Of a stretch of DNA of 6,964 nt, positions 5,650-6,964 are shown piece by piece. Origin of the DNA: Chitinophagales bacterium (GTDB taxonomy: Bacteria; Bacteroidota; Bacteroidia; Chitinophagales; UBA2359); assembly GCA_020629335.1 (NCBI GenBank), contig JAHDDN010000281.1, positions 1 to 6,964 on the forward strand, written 5' to 3'. A program made the position numbers and the translations under genes. Below the pieces are notes generated by a model that saw only the letters and a list, made by a program, of their open reading frames with translations, was not told where the DNA came from and did not search any database. Numbering within the stretch: position 1 is the first letter of the stretch; each line of letters begins with the position of its first letter.

Positions 5650-6964
5650 TTACTTCTTCTCTATACGAGCCTGCCTAAAAGAATCATCATCCAAACACTC
5701 AATAGCTCGCTTATAAACAGAATCACTCGCATTAACTATATAATAATAAGCATCAAATCCCCAAATTTGACTGCCAATCCAAGATTTACACTGAGTCAAA
5801 AAAGCCTCTTTATGAACAAGCAAATCTCTAGACTGAATACCCAAATTATGAAGTAAACAATATTCTAAATAGGCCTCTATCAACTGCAAATTAATAGCCT
5901 CATCATCTGCCAAAATAGTATAATCACTGTATTCTCTCAATATACGATCACGATTCTTTGAAATAAATTGAGTCGCAAAATCAAAAACATAATAATTGTT
6001 AGAAAAAGCTTGAAAAGAAGAATCTATCAATAATGGATCAGGAGCCATATACAAATCAGGTACAATACCCCCTATATCAATTAACGGCCGCTTATTAAAA
6101 GCGGAAGCCCTCAATGAATCAGCTACCACTAAACCACTCGTAAAACCATTAGGGGATTGAGATAAATCCAAAACCGTCTGAACCTCATTCATCTTGTCAT
6201 AAGGCTTCTGGATAAACCGACCCAAAGGAGTATAATATCGACCAATAGTCATTCGAAGCGCCGAACCATCATTAAAAGTATAAGACTGCTGAATCAAACC
6301 CTTACCAAAAGTATGCTGACCAATAATTAATGCACGACTCCAATCTTGCATCGCACCTGCAAATATCTCCGCAGCTGAAGCAGTGTATTGATCCACTAAT
6401 AATACAACCTTAATATCCTCAAAATCCCCAACAAGCTTACTCGGATAATCCGTCCGATCCATCGACTTACCATCTGTATACATAATTAACTTGTCCCCTT
6501 CCAAAAAATGATCAGCTAATTCTATAGAAGCATCAACAACACCCCCGATATTCCCTCGAAAATCTAAAACCATACGAGAAAATGATAAACTTGGATCAAT
6601 CGAAACTAAAGAAGACTTAAACTCCTCAACACTCTTTAAAGTAAATCGATTCATCTTTATATAAGCAGTCTCCGAATCTATCATATAAGCCGCATCAACC
6701 TCTATCAAAGGAATCATCCCACGCTTAATCAAATACTCTTTACGCTCGCCACCTACACCTAATACTGAGACCCTCACTTGAGTACCCTCATCTCCACGCA
6801 ACTGACTAACAATACTATCATAACTCTGACCAATCAATGAAATGCCATCATAAGATAAAATTTTATCCCCTAATACCATCCCAGCACTACTCGCAGGACC
6901 ATCTGGCACAATATATGTTACTATTGCTGTATCCTTCACAGAATAAAAATTAATACCTATACCC
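5650..6964 (-). CDS. S41 family C-terminal processing (CtpA-like) PDZ protease, 5' end outside window
   Basis: A Ser-Lys dyad endopeptidase of the periplasm, of the tail-specific protease family. The frame is open to the window edge: upstream of the GTG at 6939 it reads GIGINFYSV, the typical start of the PDZ domain, so that GTG is not the true start. Numbering from it, PDZ covers about 1-73 (PDGPASSAGMVLGDKIL, RGDEGTQVRV), the S41 core about 83-245 with LDFRGNIGG (125-133), the nucleophile S188 in YTASAAEIFAGAMQD, general base K213 in TFGKGLIQ, and DGSALRMTIGRYYTPLGR (224-241). GGIVPDLY (290-297) and a helical C-terminal tail follow. Family members in Bacteroidota are about 530-560 residues, so roughly 100 residues including the signal peptide are missing. 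Both catalytic residues are present, so it should be active. It is convergent with the secreted-protein gene. Confidence 0.93.
   Translation of the reverse strand, partial: GIGINFYSVKDTAIVTYIVPDGPASSAGMVLGDKILSYDGISLIGQSYDSIVSQLRGDEGTQVRVSVLGVGGERKEYLIKRGMIPLIEVDAAYMIDSETAYIKMNRFTLKSVEEFKSSLVSIDPSLSFSRMVLDFRGNIGGVVDASIELADHFLEGDKLIMYTDGKSMDRTDYPSKLVGDFEDIKVVLLVDQYTASAAEIFAGAMQDWSRALIIGQHTFGKGLIQQSYTFNDGSALRMTIGRYYTPLGRFIQKPYDKMNEVQTVLDLSQSPNGFTSGLVVADSLRASAFNKRPLIDIGGIVPDLYMAPDPLLIDSSFQAFSNNYYVFDFATQFISKNRDRILREYSDYTILADDEAINLQLIEAYLEYCLLHNLGIQSRDLLVHKEAFLTQCKSWIGSQIWGFDAYYYIVNASDSVYKRAIECLDDDSFRQARIEKK

Noticed and set aside
6937..6939. GTG as the start codon of the S41 protease
   Set aside because: The frame stays open to the window edge and encodes GIGINFYSV, the conserved beginning of the PDZ domain, and no signal peptide precedes it; the real start is outside.

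Overview
The window is AT-rich chromosomal DNA that looks like a member of the Bacteroidota, probably a marine Saprospiria or Cytophagia-like lineage. The evidence is a 737-residue secreted protein with a type IX secretion (T9SS) C-terminal sorting domain, promoters of the TTTG / TAnnTTTG type, no Shine-Dalgarno sequences, a Bacteroidota-style Lrp/AsnC protein, a short RsmI without the C-terminal extension, and a tRNA 3' end with no encoded CCA. The genus cannot be fixed from this sequence.

Layout. Positions 12-465 (minus strand) hold the most unusual element: three perfectly identical tandem copies of a tRNA-like gene of about 110 nt, in a 169-bp repeat period. A good Bacteroidota promoter at 515-546 reads into it. 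Each copy folds as a full cloverleaf with a normal T-arm, but it combines a Leu-like D-arm, a GTC (Asp) anticodon followed by U37, a G73-like discriminator, and a 42-nt variable region holding a perfect 12-nt palindrome. The two spacers each carry a 26-nt near-perfect hairpin. Divergently, 775-1260 (an Lrp/AsnC regulator) and 1285-1959 (rsmI, 16S rRNA methyltransferase) form a likely two-gene operon. A 471-bp AT-rich gap with one candidate promoter precedes an inositol-monophosphatase-family gene (2431-3228). Next comes the large secreted, Cys-rich, T9SS-exported protein (3364-5577). It ends at a strong bidirectional terminator (5601-5634) shared with a convergent S41-family (CtpA-like) PDZ protease gene (5650 to the right edge, minus strand, 5' end missing).

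The genes do not form one pathway. rsmI (decoding-centre rRNA modification) and the tRNA-like array are both translation-related, but they are on opposite strands and no functional link is demonstrated. The secreted protein and the S41 protease both act in the cell envelope or outside it. The best candidate for an undescribed system is the tRNA-like array: either a set of noncanonical class II tRNAs able to misread Asp codons, or tRNA mimics with a non-translational role.
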